A stretch of 64,000 bases of DNA from Chryseobacterium ginsenosidimutans (GCF_030823405.1 NZ_JAUSXC010000001.1:3889001-3953000); one strand, 5' to 3'; counted from the first letter of the stretch, positions 35,576 to 45,190 are shown. The notes: generated by a model not told the origin, from the sequence alone. Translations and numbers: made by a program.

Positions 35576-36649
35576 CTATTCGTAATTTTTTAATGTAGAC
35601 AACAAATCTGACTTATAATCATAGATATCATCTAAAGAATTCAGTAATTTTTTTTCGCCGTTATCTTTTCCGTTCTGAAACAATTCAATATACTTATTAG
35701 AAGAATTAAAATGTAGTCTGCAGATCGGTTTACGATTATTGTCATCTAATAAAATTCCGAAATAAGACTGTGTATCCCGGAAAGCTATCCTTTTGGAAGG
35801 TAAAACTTCTCTTAAAATAGCCTTTATAATTTGTGATCCTTCAATTTCTTCTTCCGTTGTAATAAACTTAGGAGCTTCAACACTTTCATCAATTGTAGGA
35901 ACTTTATGCTTTTCTTTCGACGGAACGGTATCATTCATATTCAAAGCATTTTTAAGCCTAAAACTAATTGACTCATTAATTGAATTTGAAAATGCTTTCT
36001 TTGTATATTCTTTAAATGTTGCCAATCTAACAGCAGTAATGGGTTTATCAAAAAATCTGCTTACCAAAAGTTTTATAATTTCATCCGAAGGATTTTGTAA
36101 CTCTTTTTCAAACTCATTTCGGATTGCTTTTATGTATTTTAAAGCTTCGGCAGAATCTAAAATACTCTCAAGATTGTATCCATTTTTAGTAAAATTCTCT
36201 AAAATTTTCAAACTAGAATCCTTTAAATTCGATAAGTCCAAAGTGAAAAATGGTTTCTCATCCATAATATTCGGTCTTTCCAGATCAGAATAGAAATTAT
36301 AAGTATGTCCATTCGTCAATACTCCGAAACGTGCTTTTGAGACGTGATAATATCTATGGAGTTGAGAATTATGTGCATCCGCACTTTCTTTCCAATGTTT
36401 ACACTCAATAATTAAAATTGGCTCATTATCTTTTTTAATTACATAATCTACTTTTTCACCTTTCTTCGTACCTATATCACATATAAATTCAGGAATAACT
36501 TCTGTTGGATTGAAAATATCATATCCTAAAATTTGTATAAAAGGCATTACGAAAGCATTCTTAGTAGCTTCTTCTGTACTAATTTGATCCTTTAAAGAAT
36601 CTACACGTTGATGTAATTGTTCTAATTTTAGTTTTAAATCTATTTCCAT
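35576..36649 (-). CDS. Orphan protein with HsdR N-terminal (type I restriction) nuclease domain
   Basis: This 357-residue protein has an HSDR_N-type PD-(D/E)XK nuclease fold over residues ~25-140: an early Glu in EEATKNAF, Asp in KVDYVI (~73) and ExK in IIECKHW (~83-85). The C-terminal half is unrecognised. No hsdM, hsdS or helicase part is nearby, so this is a stand-alone nuclease rather than a full type I system. Such orphans are widespread and may act in defence, repair or mobile-element biology. It is flanked by AT-rich DNA on its 5' side. Confidence 0.78.
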   Translation of the reverse strand: MEIDLKLKLEQLHQRVDSLKDQISTEEATKNAFVMPFIQILGYDIFNPTEVIPEFICDIGTKKGEKVDYVIKKDNEPILIIECKHWKESADAHNSQLHRYYHVSKARFGVLTNGHTYNFYSDLERPNIMDEKPFFTLDLSNLKDSSLKILENFTKNGYNLESILDSAEALKYIKAIRNEFEKELQNPSDEIIKLLVSRFFDKPITAVRLATFKEYTKKAFSNSINESISFRLKNALNMNDTVPSKEKHKVPTIDESVEAPKFITTEEEIEGSQIIKAILREVLPSKRIAFRDTQSYFGILLDDNNRKPICRLHFNSSNKYIELFQNGKDNGEKKLLNSLDDIYDYKSDLLSTLKNYE

Positions 36650-36749
36650 GGTTATTTTTATAGTTTTTAATATAAGTCATCTAAAACATATAAAAATACA
36701 ATTTTTTAGATATTAATTTAAATTTATTTAAAATTTAAACAACAATCTA

Positions 36750-37625
36750 TTAAATATCCGCAACAGCATCCAGCATCTTCTGCTCCCACTCCGGATCTTT
36801 TGGATCGAAAAATAATCTTTTCCCGGTATCTAAAGAACGGACAACATTCATTTCATCCTCTGATAATTCGAAATCAAAAACATTGAAATTTTCTTCAATT
36901 CTTGAAGGCGTCACAGATTTCGGAATCACACAGAAACCTTCCTGCAAATGCCATCTTAAGATGACCTGGGCAATGGTTTTATTGTATTTTCCAGCAATAT
37001 TTTTTAATTCCTGATTCTCCAGAAGTCCTGCGTTTCCGTTTCCAAGCGGGCTCCAGGGTTGCGTCACGATATTATTTTCTCTGTTATACACCTGAAGTTC
37101 TTTTTGCTGGAATAAAGGATGCAACTCGATTTGATTAATCACAGGAAGTACACTTGAATTTGCCTTTAATTCTTCCAATTTTTCAACTGTAAAATTACAA
37201 ACACCAATCGCTTTTATTTTTCCTTCATGATAAAGCTCTTCCATCGCTTTCCAGGCACCCAAAAAATCTGAATAAGGCCAGTGAATAAGATACATATCCA
37301 AATAATCTAACTGCAATCTGTCCAAAGTTCTCTGAAAAGCACTTTTCGCTTGGTCATATGAAGTATTCTGAACCCATAATTTTGAAGTCACAAACAAATC
37401 TTCTCTATCTACTCCACTATTTTTTATAGCATTTCCAACTGCGGTTTCATTTTGATAAATCGAAGCCGTATCGATCATTCTGTAACCTGTCTGGATTGCC
37501 TTGACAACAGCATTTTCACACTCTTTCAGGTCTTCCATCTGCCAGACTCCAAAGCCTAATGCAGGAATATCAACTCCGTTATTTAATGTGATAACAGGCT
37601 GTCCTGTATATTTTTTTTGTTGCAT
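36750..37625 (-). CDS. Aldo/keto reductase
   Basis: This 291-residue NADPH-dependent aldo/keto reductase has the TIM-barrel motifs GFGVWQM, MIDTASIYQNE (catalytic Asp and Tyr), the Lys in VTSKLW, and LIHWP (catalytic His). The C-terminal IPKSVTPSRIEENF is the cofactor-binding signature. It probably reduces aldehydes or ketones (2,5-diketogluconate reductase-like branch). A LysR regulator gene lies directly upstream on the same strand. Confidence 0.9.
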   Translation of the reverse strand: MQQKKYTGQPVITLNNGVDIPALGFGVWQMEDLKECENAVVKAIQTGYRMIDTASIYQNETAVGNAIKNSGVDREDLFVTSKLWVQNTSYDQAKSAFQRTLDRLQLDYLDMYLIHWPYSDFLGAWKAMEELYHEGKIKAIGVCNFTVEKLEELKANSSVLPVINQIELHPLFQQKELQVYNRENNIVTQPWSPLGNGNAGLLENQELKNIAGKYNKTIAQVILRWHLQEGFCVIPKSVTPSRIEENFNVFDFELSEDEMNVVRSLDTGKRLFFDPKDPEWEQKMLDAVADI

Positions 37626-37703
37626 ATTATTTTGTTTTAGTTAAGAACAAATTTCGGATAAAATTGTGAAATTTCCGGTTACCAATTTTATTTATAGTTT
37701 TTA

Positions 37704-38621
37704 TTAAACAATAATACCTTCATTTCTACTCATCATTTCTCTGAACAAACCTTTAATATGATCAATTTCATTCTGATACATCGTTTGTTTTCTACACCCA
37801 AAGTACAAGGTATTTTCTAATTTCTTTTCGCCTTCCCAAATTAATTTCACTTCACCGCTTTCAATTTCATTTTTACACAAAAAATCAGGAACCACAGCCA
37901 GACCGATTCCACCTTTCAGACAACGAATAATCGAATTTAAATTTGGGACGATATAATTGGGTCTGAAATTAGGTTTATGTCCAAAATTCAGCAACCAAAA
38001 CTGAAAAAGATGCTCCATATCTCCGGTTGTTCCGTACCATTTTTCCTGTTTCAGCCAACCTTCGATTTCCTTAAAATCTTTCGTTTTTAACAATTCTTTA
38101 AAACTATCTCTATCAACATTTCTTCCGCCCACTAAAATAATTTGTTCTGAAGAAAATGCTTCGTGCAGAATGTTGGGAGATGTTCCTTTTTTTGGAGTAA
38201 TAATTAAATCTAAAATTCCTTTATCGAGCTGATCAAGCATTTCAGGATATTCGCCAAAACTGATAATCAAATTAAACGGCAAAGTAGAAACATACTGCTC
38301 CAAAGTCGTCTGGAAAGTTTCAAAACACATTCCCACGCTGATGGTCGGGGTATGTTTTTCCGTTGATTTCTGGAAATTTTTCTCTACATCCTCCAGCTTT
38401 GTCAGAGGCTCGGAAACCGCATTGAATAATACTTTTCCTCTTTCTGTCGGAATCATTTTCCGCCCCGTTCTGTCAAATAATTTATATCCGACATACGCTT
38501 CCAAAGAACCTAAATGCAAACTCACTCCCGGTTGTGAAATGAACAATGCTTCGGCTGCTCCGGTTAAAGTTCCAGTTTTGTAGATTGCTTTAAAAGTTCT
38601 GTACCATTCTAAATTAACCAT
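37704..38621 (-). CDS. LysR-type transcriptional regulator
   Basis: This 305-residue regulator has the N-terminal winged helix-turn-helix (GTLTGAAEALFISQPGVSLHLGSLE is split here as GTLTGAAEALF and SQPGVSLHLGSLE) and a C-terminal effector-binding domain. I chose the ATG at 38621 (MVNLEWYR). A TTG start at 38636 would add five hydrophobic residues outside the fold. Its target is probably the adjacent aldo/keto reductase gene or the oxidoreductase operon further on; the inducer is unknown. Confidence 0.9.
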   Translation of the reverse strand: MVNLEWYRTFKAIYKTGTLTGAAEALFISQPGVSLHLGSLEAYVGYKLFDRTGRKMIPTERGKVLFNAVSEPLTKLEDVEKNFQKSTEKHTPTISVGMCFETFQTTLEQYVSTLPFNLIISFGEYPEMLDQLDKGILDLIITPKKGTSPNILHEAFSSEQIILVGGRNVDRDSFKELLKTKDFKEIEGWLKQEKWYGTTGDMEHLFQFWLLNFGHKPNFRPNYIVPNLNSIIRCLKGGIGLAVVPDFLCKNEIESGEVKLIWEGEKKLENTLYFGCRKQTMYQNEIDHIKGLFREMMSRNEGIIV

Positions 38622-38767
38622 GATTATAATTATCAATATTCTGATACAAAATTAATAAATAATTACATTAATAATACTTAAATAATGTATAATTCTAATA
38701 AAGCATATTTTTTAATTATATATTTTTGTTTTTTAAATAGTTTTAACTGCACTTATTTAAGTTTACC

Positions 38768-39634
38768 ATGAAATTCATCAGTAATTACGAGTACAATCAC
38801 AAAATGTTCGGCTATCTTATGATGGATCAGACCTCCGTTGATGAGATCAGCACCGACCAATACAACGATTACATAAGAATATATTTCTTTCCGAAATCCT
38901 GCCAAATAGCCATAGATTTTGATGAATATACGACTGATGCTCCGTCATTATTTTTTGTAGGAAACCATCAAAAAGTAAGAATTAAACACGCTGAACAGCA
39001 GGACGTGCATTTTATTTATTACAACAGAGATTTTTACTGCATCCAGATCCATGACGCAGAAGTAGCTTGTGATGGTATTCTTTTTAATAACATTTACAAC
39101 CTTCCACAGACCAAACTTTCAGACGAAGAATGCCTTTATACAGAAAATTTATACCTTCATATTAAAAATGAGCTCGCCGCTAAAGAATCTTCCCAAGAAG
39201 AAATGATCAGAACTTACCTTAAACAGCTTATCATAAGAGCAACTCGTGCCTGGAAAAAACAGCAATTGGGACAACTTAACGAAGAACCAGCAAAAGAAAT
39301 GGAATTTTTCAGGGATTTTAGCCGTCTGGTCGAAATACATTTTCGTAAAAAACACAGCGTTGCCGATTATGCTGATCTTTTAAACATTGCTCCCAAAACA
39401 CTTTCAGCAAAATTCAACCGGCTTAATTTAGCTTCTCCTAACGATATCATAAAAGATCGGATCGTGCTTGAAGCCAAACGACTCTTATGTTATTCAAACT
39501 ATACCATTAAAGAAATTGCCTACAATTTGGGATATGATGATCCTGCTTATTTCAACAGGTTATTCACAAATAAAACAAGGCTGACTCCTGCCGTTTTCAA
39601 GAAAAACAACCAACAAGAGAAAAAAGTACAATAA
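38768..39634 (+). CDS. AraC-family transcriptional regulator
   Basis: This 288-residue regulator has an N-terminal ligand-binding cupin-like half and a C-terminal AraC DNA-binding domain (~190-282: HSVADYADLLNIAPKTLSAKF and IKEIAYNLGYDDPAYFNRLF). It is divergent from the LysR gene and precedes an exported alpha/beta hydrolase gene, which may be its target. Confidence 0.9.
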   Translation: MKFISNYEYNHKMFGYLMMDQTSVDEISTDQYNDYIRIYFFPKSCQIAIDFDEYTTDAPSLFFVGNHQKVRIKHAEQQDVHFIYYNRDFYCIQIHDAEVACDGILFNNIYNLPQTKLSDEECLYTENLYLHIKNELAAKESSQEEMIRTYLKQLIIRATRAWKKQQLGQLNEEPAKEMEFFRDFSRLVEIHFRKKHSVADYADLLNIAPKTLSAKFNRLNLASPNDIIKDRIVLEAKRLLCYSNYTIKEIAYNLGYDDPAYFNRLFTNKTRLTPAVFKKNNQQEKKVQ

Positions 39635-39654
39635 ATATCAACTTTTTACCATTT

Positions 39655-39682
39655 CTCAGGACGCATCATCACCCTACCTTTG
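39655..39682 (+). promoter_or_regulatory. Promoter of the exported hydrolase gene
   Basis: TACCTTTG (39675-39682) fits TAnnTTTG, and a TTTC box (39652-39655) lies 19 bp upstream. The start codon at 39846 leaves a leader of about 155 nt. Confidence 0.5.
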
Positions 39683-39845
39683 TCATGTAAATAATTCCAA
39701 ATATGGAAGCATGATAAAGTAAGTTTGGTAACAAGCCTTAATTATTTTACAGATTAATGAGACAGTGAATCTGTTGATCTATTCAAATGTATTCCAAATT
39801 GAAATTGTTTATTATTTAGTAATTATTAATCTTAAATTATATACA

Positions 39846-40619
39846 ATGAAAAAAACATCAATTTTAAAATCGGTTGGATCAATTTTATCCATTTTCTTTA
39901 TTTTATTAGGCGGAATCTCTGTATCTGCTCAGTCAATGATTAAAAATGTAGTTCTGGTACACGGTGCTTTTGTAGACGGATCCGGCTATAGAGGTATCTA
40001 TGACATCCTGAGCAAGAAAGGTTATCATGTTACTGTTGTACAAAACCCACTAAGCTCACTGGCAGATGATGTAGAAGCAACTAAGGCAGCTCTCGACAGA
40101 CAGGATGGACCTACCATTCTTGTTGGTCATTCTTATGGCGGAAGCGTTATAACGGAAGCCGGAGACCACCCTAAAGTAGCAGCTTTGGTATATATTGCAG
40201 CATTCCAGCTGGATGAAGGCGAGTCGGCTCTTGATTGGGCAAAAACGGAACCAGGATCTCCTAAGAACGGTATTTTACCTGCAGATGAAAAAGGAATCTT
40301 ATATTATGACAAAGAAAAATTCCACGACGGATTTGCGGCAGATGTTCCCAAAGCTCAGACCGATTTTATGTATGCTTCACAAGGGCGTTTTGCAGCGGCA
40401 GCATTAGCTGCTAAAGTAACCAAAGCACCTTGGAAAACGAAACCATCTTACGGAATTGTAGCCACTCAGGATGAAGCAATTCTCCCTTCTATTCAAAGAA
40501 AAATGTATAAAAAAGGAAATGCAAAAATCACAGAAATAAAAGGAAGTCATGCTGTATTTATTTCTCATCCTCAAGAAGTTGCAGATGTAATTATCAGAGC
40601 TTCAAAAGAAGTTAAATAA
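39846..40619 (+). CDS. Exported alpha/beta hydrolase
   Basis: This 257-residue hydrolase has a signal peptide ending VSAQ (~residue 28). It carries the oxyanion motif VLVHGAFVDGSG, nucleophile elbow GHSYGG (Ser near 97), and a C-terminal His in KGSHAVF. I chose the ATG at 39846. An earlier in-frame start at 39765 adds a non-signal, leader-like stretch. It belongs to the esterase/hydroxynitrile-lyase-like branch often annotated as a possible carboxylesterase; the substrate is unknown. Confidence 0.85.
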   Translation: MKKTSILKSVGSILSIFFILLGGISVSAQSMIKNVVLVHGAFVDGSGYRGIYDILSKKGYHVTVVQNPLSSLADDVEATKAALDRQDGPTILVGHSYGGSVITEAGDHPKVAALVYIAAFQLDEGESALDWAKTEPGSPKNGILPADEKGILYYDKEKFHDGFAADVPKAQTDFMYASQGRFAAAALAAKVTKAPWKTKPSYGIVATQDEAILPSIQRKMYKKGNAKITEIKGSHAVFISHPQEVADVIIRASKEVK

Positions 40620-40638
40620 TTCCTGAAAATCACTATAC

Positions 40639-40672
40639 AAAAGCTGTTTCACTAAATGTGAAGCAGCTTTTT
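40639..40672 (+). terminator. Rho-independent terminator after the exported hydrolase
   Basis: A GC-containing stem (AAAGCTG paired with CAGCTTT, extended by a second helix) near 40639-40670 is followed by a T-rich run. Confidence 0.75.
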
Positions 40673-40740
40673 CTTTTTTCAATTATAATTAACCTCATTA
40701 ATCTATTACAATTCTGATACAATCATATAATTCATATTAT

Positions 40741-40771
40741 TTTTACTATACAATAATCGAACATAACTTTG
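40741..40771 (+). promoter_or_regulatory. Promoter of the oxidoreductase operon
   Basis: TAACTTTG (40764-40771) fits the -7 consensus. TTTT (40741-40744) lies 19 bp upstream as a weak -33 box. The operon's first ATG is 29 bp downstream. Confidence 0.55.
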
Positions 40772-40800
40772 CATCATAAAATTTAAACAATCATACAACA

Positions 40801-41415
40801 ATGAAAAAAGTATTAATTATCAACGGTGGACAAAACTTCGGACATTCAGGAGGAAAATATAATAATACAATTGCAGAAAGCACTTTGGAAGTTTTGAAAA
40901 CATTTGGGAATATTGAAGTGAAAATTACAAATGTTGGAGAAGGTTATGACAAAAATGAGGAAGTTCAGAAATTCGTTTGGGCAGATTACATCATTTATCA
41001 CACTCCGATCTGGTGGTTTCAGCTTCCGAATGGTCTGAAAAAGTATATTGATGAAGTTTTTACGGCAGGCCATGCAAAAGGAATTTATATGAGTGATGGC
41101 AGGACTTCCGACAACCCAAAAATCAATTACGGAACAGGCGGAATGCTTGGCGGAAGAAAATATATGGTTACCACAAGCTGGAATGCTCCCGAAACAGCTT
41201 TCACGCTTCCCGGAGAATTCTTCAGTGAAACCAGTGTGGATAACGGACCGTTATTTGGTTTTCACAGAATGAATGCCTTCGTTTCTCTTGAAAAGATGGA
41301 AAGTTTTCACTTTCATGACGTAGAAAAAAATGCTGATGTCGAACGTGATATGAAAATATACAAAGAGCATCTTAAAAATGTATTCCAACAAGAATTAAAA
41401 CCACAATTAGTCTAA
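40801..41415 (+). CDS. NAD(P)H-dependent flavin oxidoreductase, MdaB-like
   Basis: This 204-residue flavodoxin-fold quinone reductase begins with MKKVLIINGGQNFGHSGG, the FMN/FAD-binding loop of the MdaB/Kef-type family. It has the motif IYHTPIWWFQLP followed by GLKKYIDEVF. It would reduce quinones by two electrons, avoiding semiquinone radicals. It is first of a four-gene operon and overlaps the next start by one base, which fits the MdaB-YgiN pairing known from other bacteria. Confidence 0.87.
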   Translation: MKKVLIINGGQNFGHSGGKYNNTIAESTLEVLKTFGNIEVKITNVGEGYDKNEEVQKFVWADYIIYHTPIWWFQLPNGLKKYIDEVFTAGHAKGIYMSDGRTSDNPKINYGTGGMLGGRKYMVTTSWNAPETAFTLPGEFFSETSVDNGPLFGFHRMNAFVSLEKMESFHFHDVEKNADVERDMKIYKEHLKNVFQQELKPQLV

Positions 41416-41702
41416 TGAAAATTTATCTTACCGCAATTATAAAAGCCAAAGAAAAATATAGAGCCGAAGTATTGGAAGTTCTTCAAAATATGGTTAAAGA
41501 AACTCAAAAAGAAGAAGCCGTCGAATTGTACACACTTCATCAGGGAACTGAGGATAAAAATCAGTTCGTTTTCTACGAAATCTGGAAAAATGAGGAAGGT
41601 CTTGAGAAACATAATCAGCAACCTTATATTCAGGCTTTCGGAGATTTAATTGATAAAAAACTACAGGAAAAACCGCAAATTTATTTAACCAACATTATTT
41701 AA
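41415..41702 (+). CDS. Putative quinol monooxygenase (ABM domain), YgiN-like
   Basis: This 95-residue single-domain ferredoxin-like protein of the antibiotic-biosynthesis-monooxygenase family has the motifs LTAIIKAKE, YTLHQG and FVFYEIWKNEEGLEKHNQQPY. YgiN-type proteins oxidise quinols and form a cycle with MdaB. The TAATG overlap with the preceding gene supports coupled translation. Confidence 0.87.
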   Translation: MKIYLTAIIKAKEKYRAEVLEVLQNMVKETQKEEAVELYTLHQGTEDKNQFVFYEIWKNEEGLEKHNQQPYIQAFGDLIDKKLQEKPQIYLTNII

Positions 41703-41704
41703 AT

Positions 41705-42463
41705 ATGAAAAAAATAGCGTTTTTACTACTTGCGCTTTTCGCAATAGGACATGTACAATCACAAAGCAAAAAGTCAAAAATTATGAAAAAGAAAATTTTA
41801 TTTGTCGTTACAAGCCATGACAAGAAAGGGGACACCGGCGAAGACACCGGCTATTATCTTGGGGAAGTTTCGCATCCTTGGGAAGTTCTTCACAATGCAG
41901 GTTACGAAATCGATTTCGTAAGTCCGAAAGGTGGAACACCTCCTGTTGACGGATTTGATTTGAAAGACCCCGTAAACAAAGAATTCTGGGAAAATAAAGA
42001 ATACAAAAATAAAATTGATCATTCTTTGAGACCTTCTGAAGTGAATTCAAATGATTATTCCACGATATTTTATGCGGGAGGCCATGGTGCGATGTGGGAT
42101 TTTGCAGACAATACAGAATTATCAGCAATTGCTTCAAAAATTTATGAAAACGGAGGAATTGTAGCCGCAGTTTGTCACGGACCGGCCGGTTTGGTGAATA
42201 TCAAATTAAATAATGGGAAATATTTGGTTGATGGCAAAAAAATCAATGCTTTCACCAATGAAGAAGAATCTGAAGTAAAACTGACAAATGTTGTTCCTTT
42301 TCTTTTGGAAGAAAAATTAAAAGAACGAGGCGCAAAATTTGAAAAATCAGGTCTTTGGCAGAATCATGTGGTGGCAGATCATAGAGTAATTACAGGACAA
42401 AATCCTCAGTCAGCAAAAAGTGTAGGTGAAGCCATTTTACAAGAATTGAACACAAAAAATTAA
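41705..42463 (+). CDS. Exported DJ-1/PfpI-family protein
   Basis: This 252-residue protein starts with a likely signal peptide (~1-20). A DJ-1/PfpI domain follows, with the nucleophile Cys in AAVCHGPAGL (~157) and the partner His and Glu typical of Hsp31/HchA relatives. Members act as glyoxalase III, deglycase or chaperone. Co-location with quinone and aldo/keto reductases fits a reactive-carbonyl or electrophile response. If the internal ATG at residue 27 (MKKKILFVVTSHD) is used, the product would be cytoplasmic. Confidence 0.83.
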   Translation: MKKIAFLLLALFAIGHVQSQSKKSKIMKKKILFVVTSHDKKGDTGEDTGYYLGEVSHPWEVLHNAGYEIDFVSPKGGTPPVDGFDLKDPVNKEFWENKEYKNKIDHSLRPSEVNSNDYSTIFYAGGHGAMWDFADNTELSAIASKIYENGGIVAAVCHGPAGLVNIKLNNGKYLVDGKKINAFTNEEESEVKLTNVVPFLLEEKLKERGAKFEKSGLWQNHVVADHRVITGQNPQSAKSVGEAILQELNTKN

Positions 42464-42465
42464 CA

Positions 42466-43449
42466 ATGGAATATAGAAAATTAGGAGACACAGATTTAGA
42501 ACTTTCAGTGATTACTCACGGAGCCTTCGCAATCGGTGGAAATATGTGGGGTGGAAATGAAAAACAAGATTCTATTAACTCGATTCATGCTTCTCTGGAT
42601 AACGGTGTAACATCCATCGATACAGCTCCTTTCTATGGTTTTGGATTGAGTGAGGAAATGATCGGAGAAGCAATTAATGGAAAAGACCGCTCAAAAATTC
42701 AGTTGCTGACAAAATTCGGATTGGTTTGGGACGGAAGCAATAACGGAAAAGGTGAATTTTTCTTCGATGCTGAAGAAAATGGTGTAAAAATTCCTGTTTA
42801 TAAATTCGCTGCAAAAGAGAATATCATTAAAGAAGTTGAGGAAAGTCTGAAAAGATTAGGAACAGATTACATTGATCTTTTACAACTTCACTGGCCGGAT
42901 TCTACAACACCAATTAGCGAAACAATGGAGGCTTTGGAACTGTTGATTCAACAAGGAAAAATTCGTGCGGCAGGTGTGAGTAATTATTCTGTTGATCAAA
43001 TAGAAGAAGCCAATAAAACGTTGCAGTTAGCAAGTAATCAGGTTTCTTACAGTATGTTGAACCGTACGATTGAAAATGATCTGGTTCCCTATTCTTTAGA
43101 AAATAATTCAGCGATTATCGTCTATAGCCCAATGGAAAGAGGTCTTTTGACAGGAAAATATTTCAAAGAAGATAAATTAAAAGAAAATGATCACAGAAAC
43201 GGATATTTTTCCCAGTTTGATTTAAATAAAGTAAAAAATTTCTTAGACAAAATCGAGCCGATTGCTCAACAAAAAAGTGCCACACTTTCACAATTGGTTT
43301 TACTTTGGACAACACTTCAACCTGCAATCACAGTAGTTTTAGCCGGTGCAAGAAACGCACAGCAAGCCATTGAAAATGCAAAAGCAATGTCTTTTGACCT
43401 ATCACAGGAAGAATTGAATTTTATCAATTCCGAATTGAAGGAAATTTAA
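42466..43449 (+). CDS. Aldo/keto reductase
   Basis: This 327-residue AKR of the YajO/voltage-gated-channel-beta-like branch has VTSIDTAPFYGFGLSEE (catalytic Asp/Tyr), LTKFGL, and LLQLHWPD (His). The NADPH-binding end is AGARNAQQAIENAKA. It is last in the MdaB-YgiN-DJ-1 operon, 2 bp after the preceding stop, and probably detoxifies carbonyls made under oxidative stress. Confidence 0.9.
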   Translation: MEYRKLGDTDLELSVITHGAFAIGGNMWGGNEKQDSINSIHASLDNGVTSIDTAPFYGFGLSEEMIGEAINGKDRSKIQLLTKFGLVWDGSNNGKGEFFFDAEENGVKIPVYKFAAKENIIKEVEESLKRLGTDYIDLLQLHWPDSTTPISETMEALELLIQQGKIRAAGVSNYSVDQIEEANKTLQLASNQVSYSMLNRTIENDLVPYSLENNSAIIVYSPMERGLLTGKYFKEDKLKENDHRNGYFSQFDLNKVKNFLDKIEPIAQQKSATLSQLVLLWTTLQPAITVVLAGARNAQQAIENAKAMSFDLSQEELNFINSELKEI

Positions 43450-43551
43450 TTTGAACTTTTTCATTGCTTATTTGGCGTAAAATTCATTATAAAATTAAAA
43501 TATAATTGATTATGAACGTCTTAAAACTTTGCAATTAATTTTATCATAACG

Positions 43552-43581
43552 AAAAGCGCTTCTCAATCGGGAAGCGCTTTT
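43552..43581. terminator. Bidirectional terminator between convergent operons
   Basis: An 11-bp perfect stem (43552-43562 with 43571-43581) with A and T tails serves the plus-strand aldo/keto reductase and the minus-strand AhpD-like gene. Confidence 0.85.
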
Positions 43582-43608
43582 TAGTAAACAACCTTAACTC
43601 AAAAAAAA

Positions 43609-44052
43609 TTATTTTGCAATTGGTAAATGCGTACTGATCCCGATTCGGTTCCATGCATTGATCGTTATGACCGCCATAATAATTTGTCCAATAGTGGCTT
43701 CGTCGAAAATTTGTTTTGCTTTGTAATAAGTCTCTTCAGTCAATCCTTTTTGGCTGATCAAAGTAATCTCTTCGGTCATTTCCAAAATCACCTGTTCTTC
43801 TTCTGTAAAAAATTCTTTTGCTTCTCTCCATGCGTTTAAAAGGAAAATTCTTTGTGGTGTTTCTCCATATTTCATCGCATCTTTCGTGTGCATATCCAAA
43901 CAGAAGGCACATCCGTTAATCTGGGAAGCTCTGATTTTAATTAATTCTTTCTGGATCTTGTTTAAAGAAATATTCTGAAGATATCCTTCTAATCCCAATA
44001 ATGCTTTGTACGCGGCTTTATCTGTAGTAGCCATGTCGAATCTTGTGCTCAT
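43609..44052 (-). CDS. Carboxymuconolactone-decarboxylase/AhpD-like protein
   Basis: This 147-residue protein of the AhpD-like fold has the redox CxxC-type motif GCAFCLDMH (~52-60) and conserved Lys/Glu around it. Such proteins act as alkyl-hydroperoxide-reductase partners or thiol peroxidases. It is followed upstream on the same strand by DoxX, 5 bp apart. The pair probably belongs to one small redox operon. Confidence 0.86.
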   Translation of the reverse strand: MSTRFDMATTDKAAYKALLGLEGYLQNISLNKIQKELIKIRASQINGCAFCLDMHTKDAMKYGETPQRIFLLNAWREAKEFFTEEEQVILEMTEEITLISQKGLTEETYYKAKQIFDEATIGQIIMAVITINAWNRIGISTHLPIAK

Positions 44053-44057
44053 AATAT

Positions 44058-44489
44058 TTATATTTTTTTAGTTAAATTATCTATTGTAAATGAATATTTT
44101 TCCTGGACTGCCAATAAAAAAGCGCCTGCACTTCCCACCCACACCGAATAATCCAAAGGAGCTTTTGCACCCAAACAAATTGTCATCGATAAAGCGAAAA
44201 TCAATAATAAAAAACCTGTTCCGTAAGCTACAATTCTGGTTTTGAAACCTAAAACCAACATTAAAGGGAAAAGTATTTCGAAAAAAGTTGCTGAATAAGC
44301 AGAAAAAATGCTTAAACTTTCAGGAAGAAAAGAGGTAATTTGTCTTGTGTATTTTTCAAAATTCTCCCAGTTTCCCCAGGTTGAATTTTTGCCCCAACCT
44401 CCGAATCTGTCAGCAACCGCAGAAAGCATGGTCACTGAAATTGCGAGTCTTAAAAATAACTGTGGAAATGAAGCTTTTTTGTTTGTCAT
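44058..44489 (-). CDS. DoxX-family membrane protein
   Basis: This 143-residue protein has four predicted transmembrane helices and the DoxX start FLRLAISVTMLSAVADRFG. DoxX proteins are often coded with oxidoreductases and thiol proteins and may couple quinones to thiol redox; the role here is inferred from neighbours. Confidence 0.82.
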   Translation of the reverse strand: MTNKKASFPQLFLRLAISVTMLSAVADRFGGWGKNSTWGNWENFEKYTRQITSFLPESLSIFSAYSATFFEILFPLMLVLGFKTRIVAYGTGFLLLIFALSMTICLGAKAPLDYSVWVGSAGAFLLAVQEKYSFTIDNLTKKI

Positions 44490-44552
44490 GATACTGGCTT
44501 TTTATTACATGACAAAGTTGCGACTTCTACATTGTAAAAATCTTAAACTGGT

Positions 44553-45125
44553 TTAAGAACGTAATTTCGCTCTTATTTCACTCAGATATTCCGGAGTAAA
44601 ACCTAAAAACGATGCAATTAAATATTGGGGAATTCTTTGAATAAATCCGGGATATTGCGTACTGAAATGCACATACAGTTCTTCCCTGCTCATTTCGTAC
44701 AAATAACGGATTCTCCTTTCTGAAGCCGCATAAGCACGTTGATAAATCATTCTGAAATATCGCTCCATCACAGGATGTTTTTTCAATAAATCTTCCTGAT
44801 TTTTTAAGTCAATTACTAAAAGTGTAGAACGCTCAACAGACTGAATACAAAAATCTGATGAAATCTGTCTTTCATATGCAAAAGTATCTGTCATCCACCA
44901 GTTTTCTATGGCAAATTCTGTGGTTTGCTCAATTCCTTTTTCATTGGTAAAAAATTTTCTGAGACAGCCTTTCAACACAAAATACATCGACTTACACATT
45001 TCTCCTTCAAGCATTAAATTTTGCTTTTTTTTAACTTCCAATACCTCAAAAAATGAAAGAACAGAAATATATTCTTCTTCACTGATATTGATAAATTTAT
45101 CTAAATGTGCCTTGAAAGTATCCAT
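44553..45125 (-). CDS. Crp/Fnr-family regulator
   Basis: This 190-residue protein has a cyclic-nucleotide-binding-like N-terminal beta barrel (~25-115) and a short helical DNA-binding end (YLIASFLGFTPEYLSEIRAKL is split as YLIASFLG and FTPEYLSEIRAKL). The domain is compact, as in many flavobacterial Crp-like proteins. No Cys cluster of Fnr type is seen. It is upstream of DoxX/AhpD and divergent from DUF1304, with a TAAGTTTG box on the minus strand at 45143-45150. Confidence 0.87.
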   Translation of the reverse strand: MDTFKAHLDKFINISEEEYISVLSFFEVLEVKKKQNLMLEGEMCKSMYFVLKGCLRKFFTNEKGIEQTTEFAIENWWMTDTFAYERQISSDFCIQSVERSTLLVIDLKNQEDLLKKHPVMERYFRMIYQRAYAASERRIRYLYEMSREELYVHFSTQYPGFIQRIPQYLIASFLGFTPEYLSEIRAKLRS

Positions 45126-45190
45126 TTTGAAAATTGTATAACCAAACTTAACTTTATTTTTTTAGTTTTACAATCACAAAACAGTAAATC

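Noticed and set aside
35576..36649. Complete type I restriction system
   Set aside because: Only an HsdR N-domain-like protein is present; hsdM, hsdS and the helicase region are missing.
39765..39845. N-terminal extension of the exported hydrolase
   Set aside because: The extension precedes a complete signal peptide beginning at 39846.
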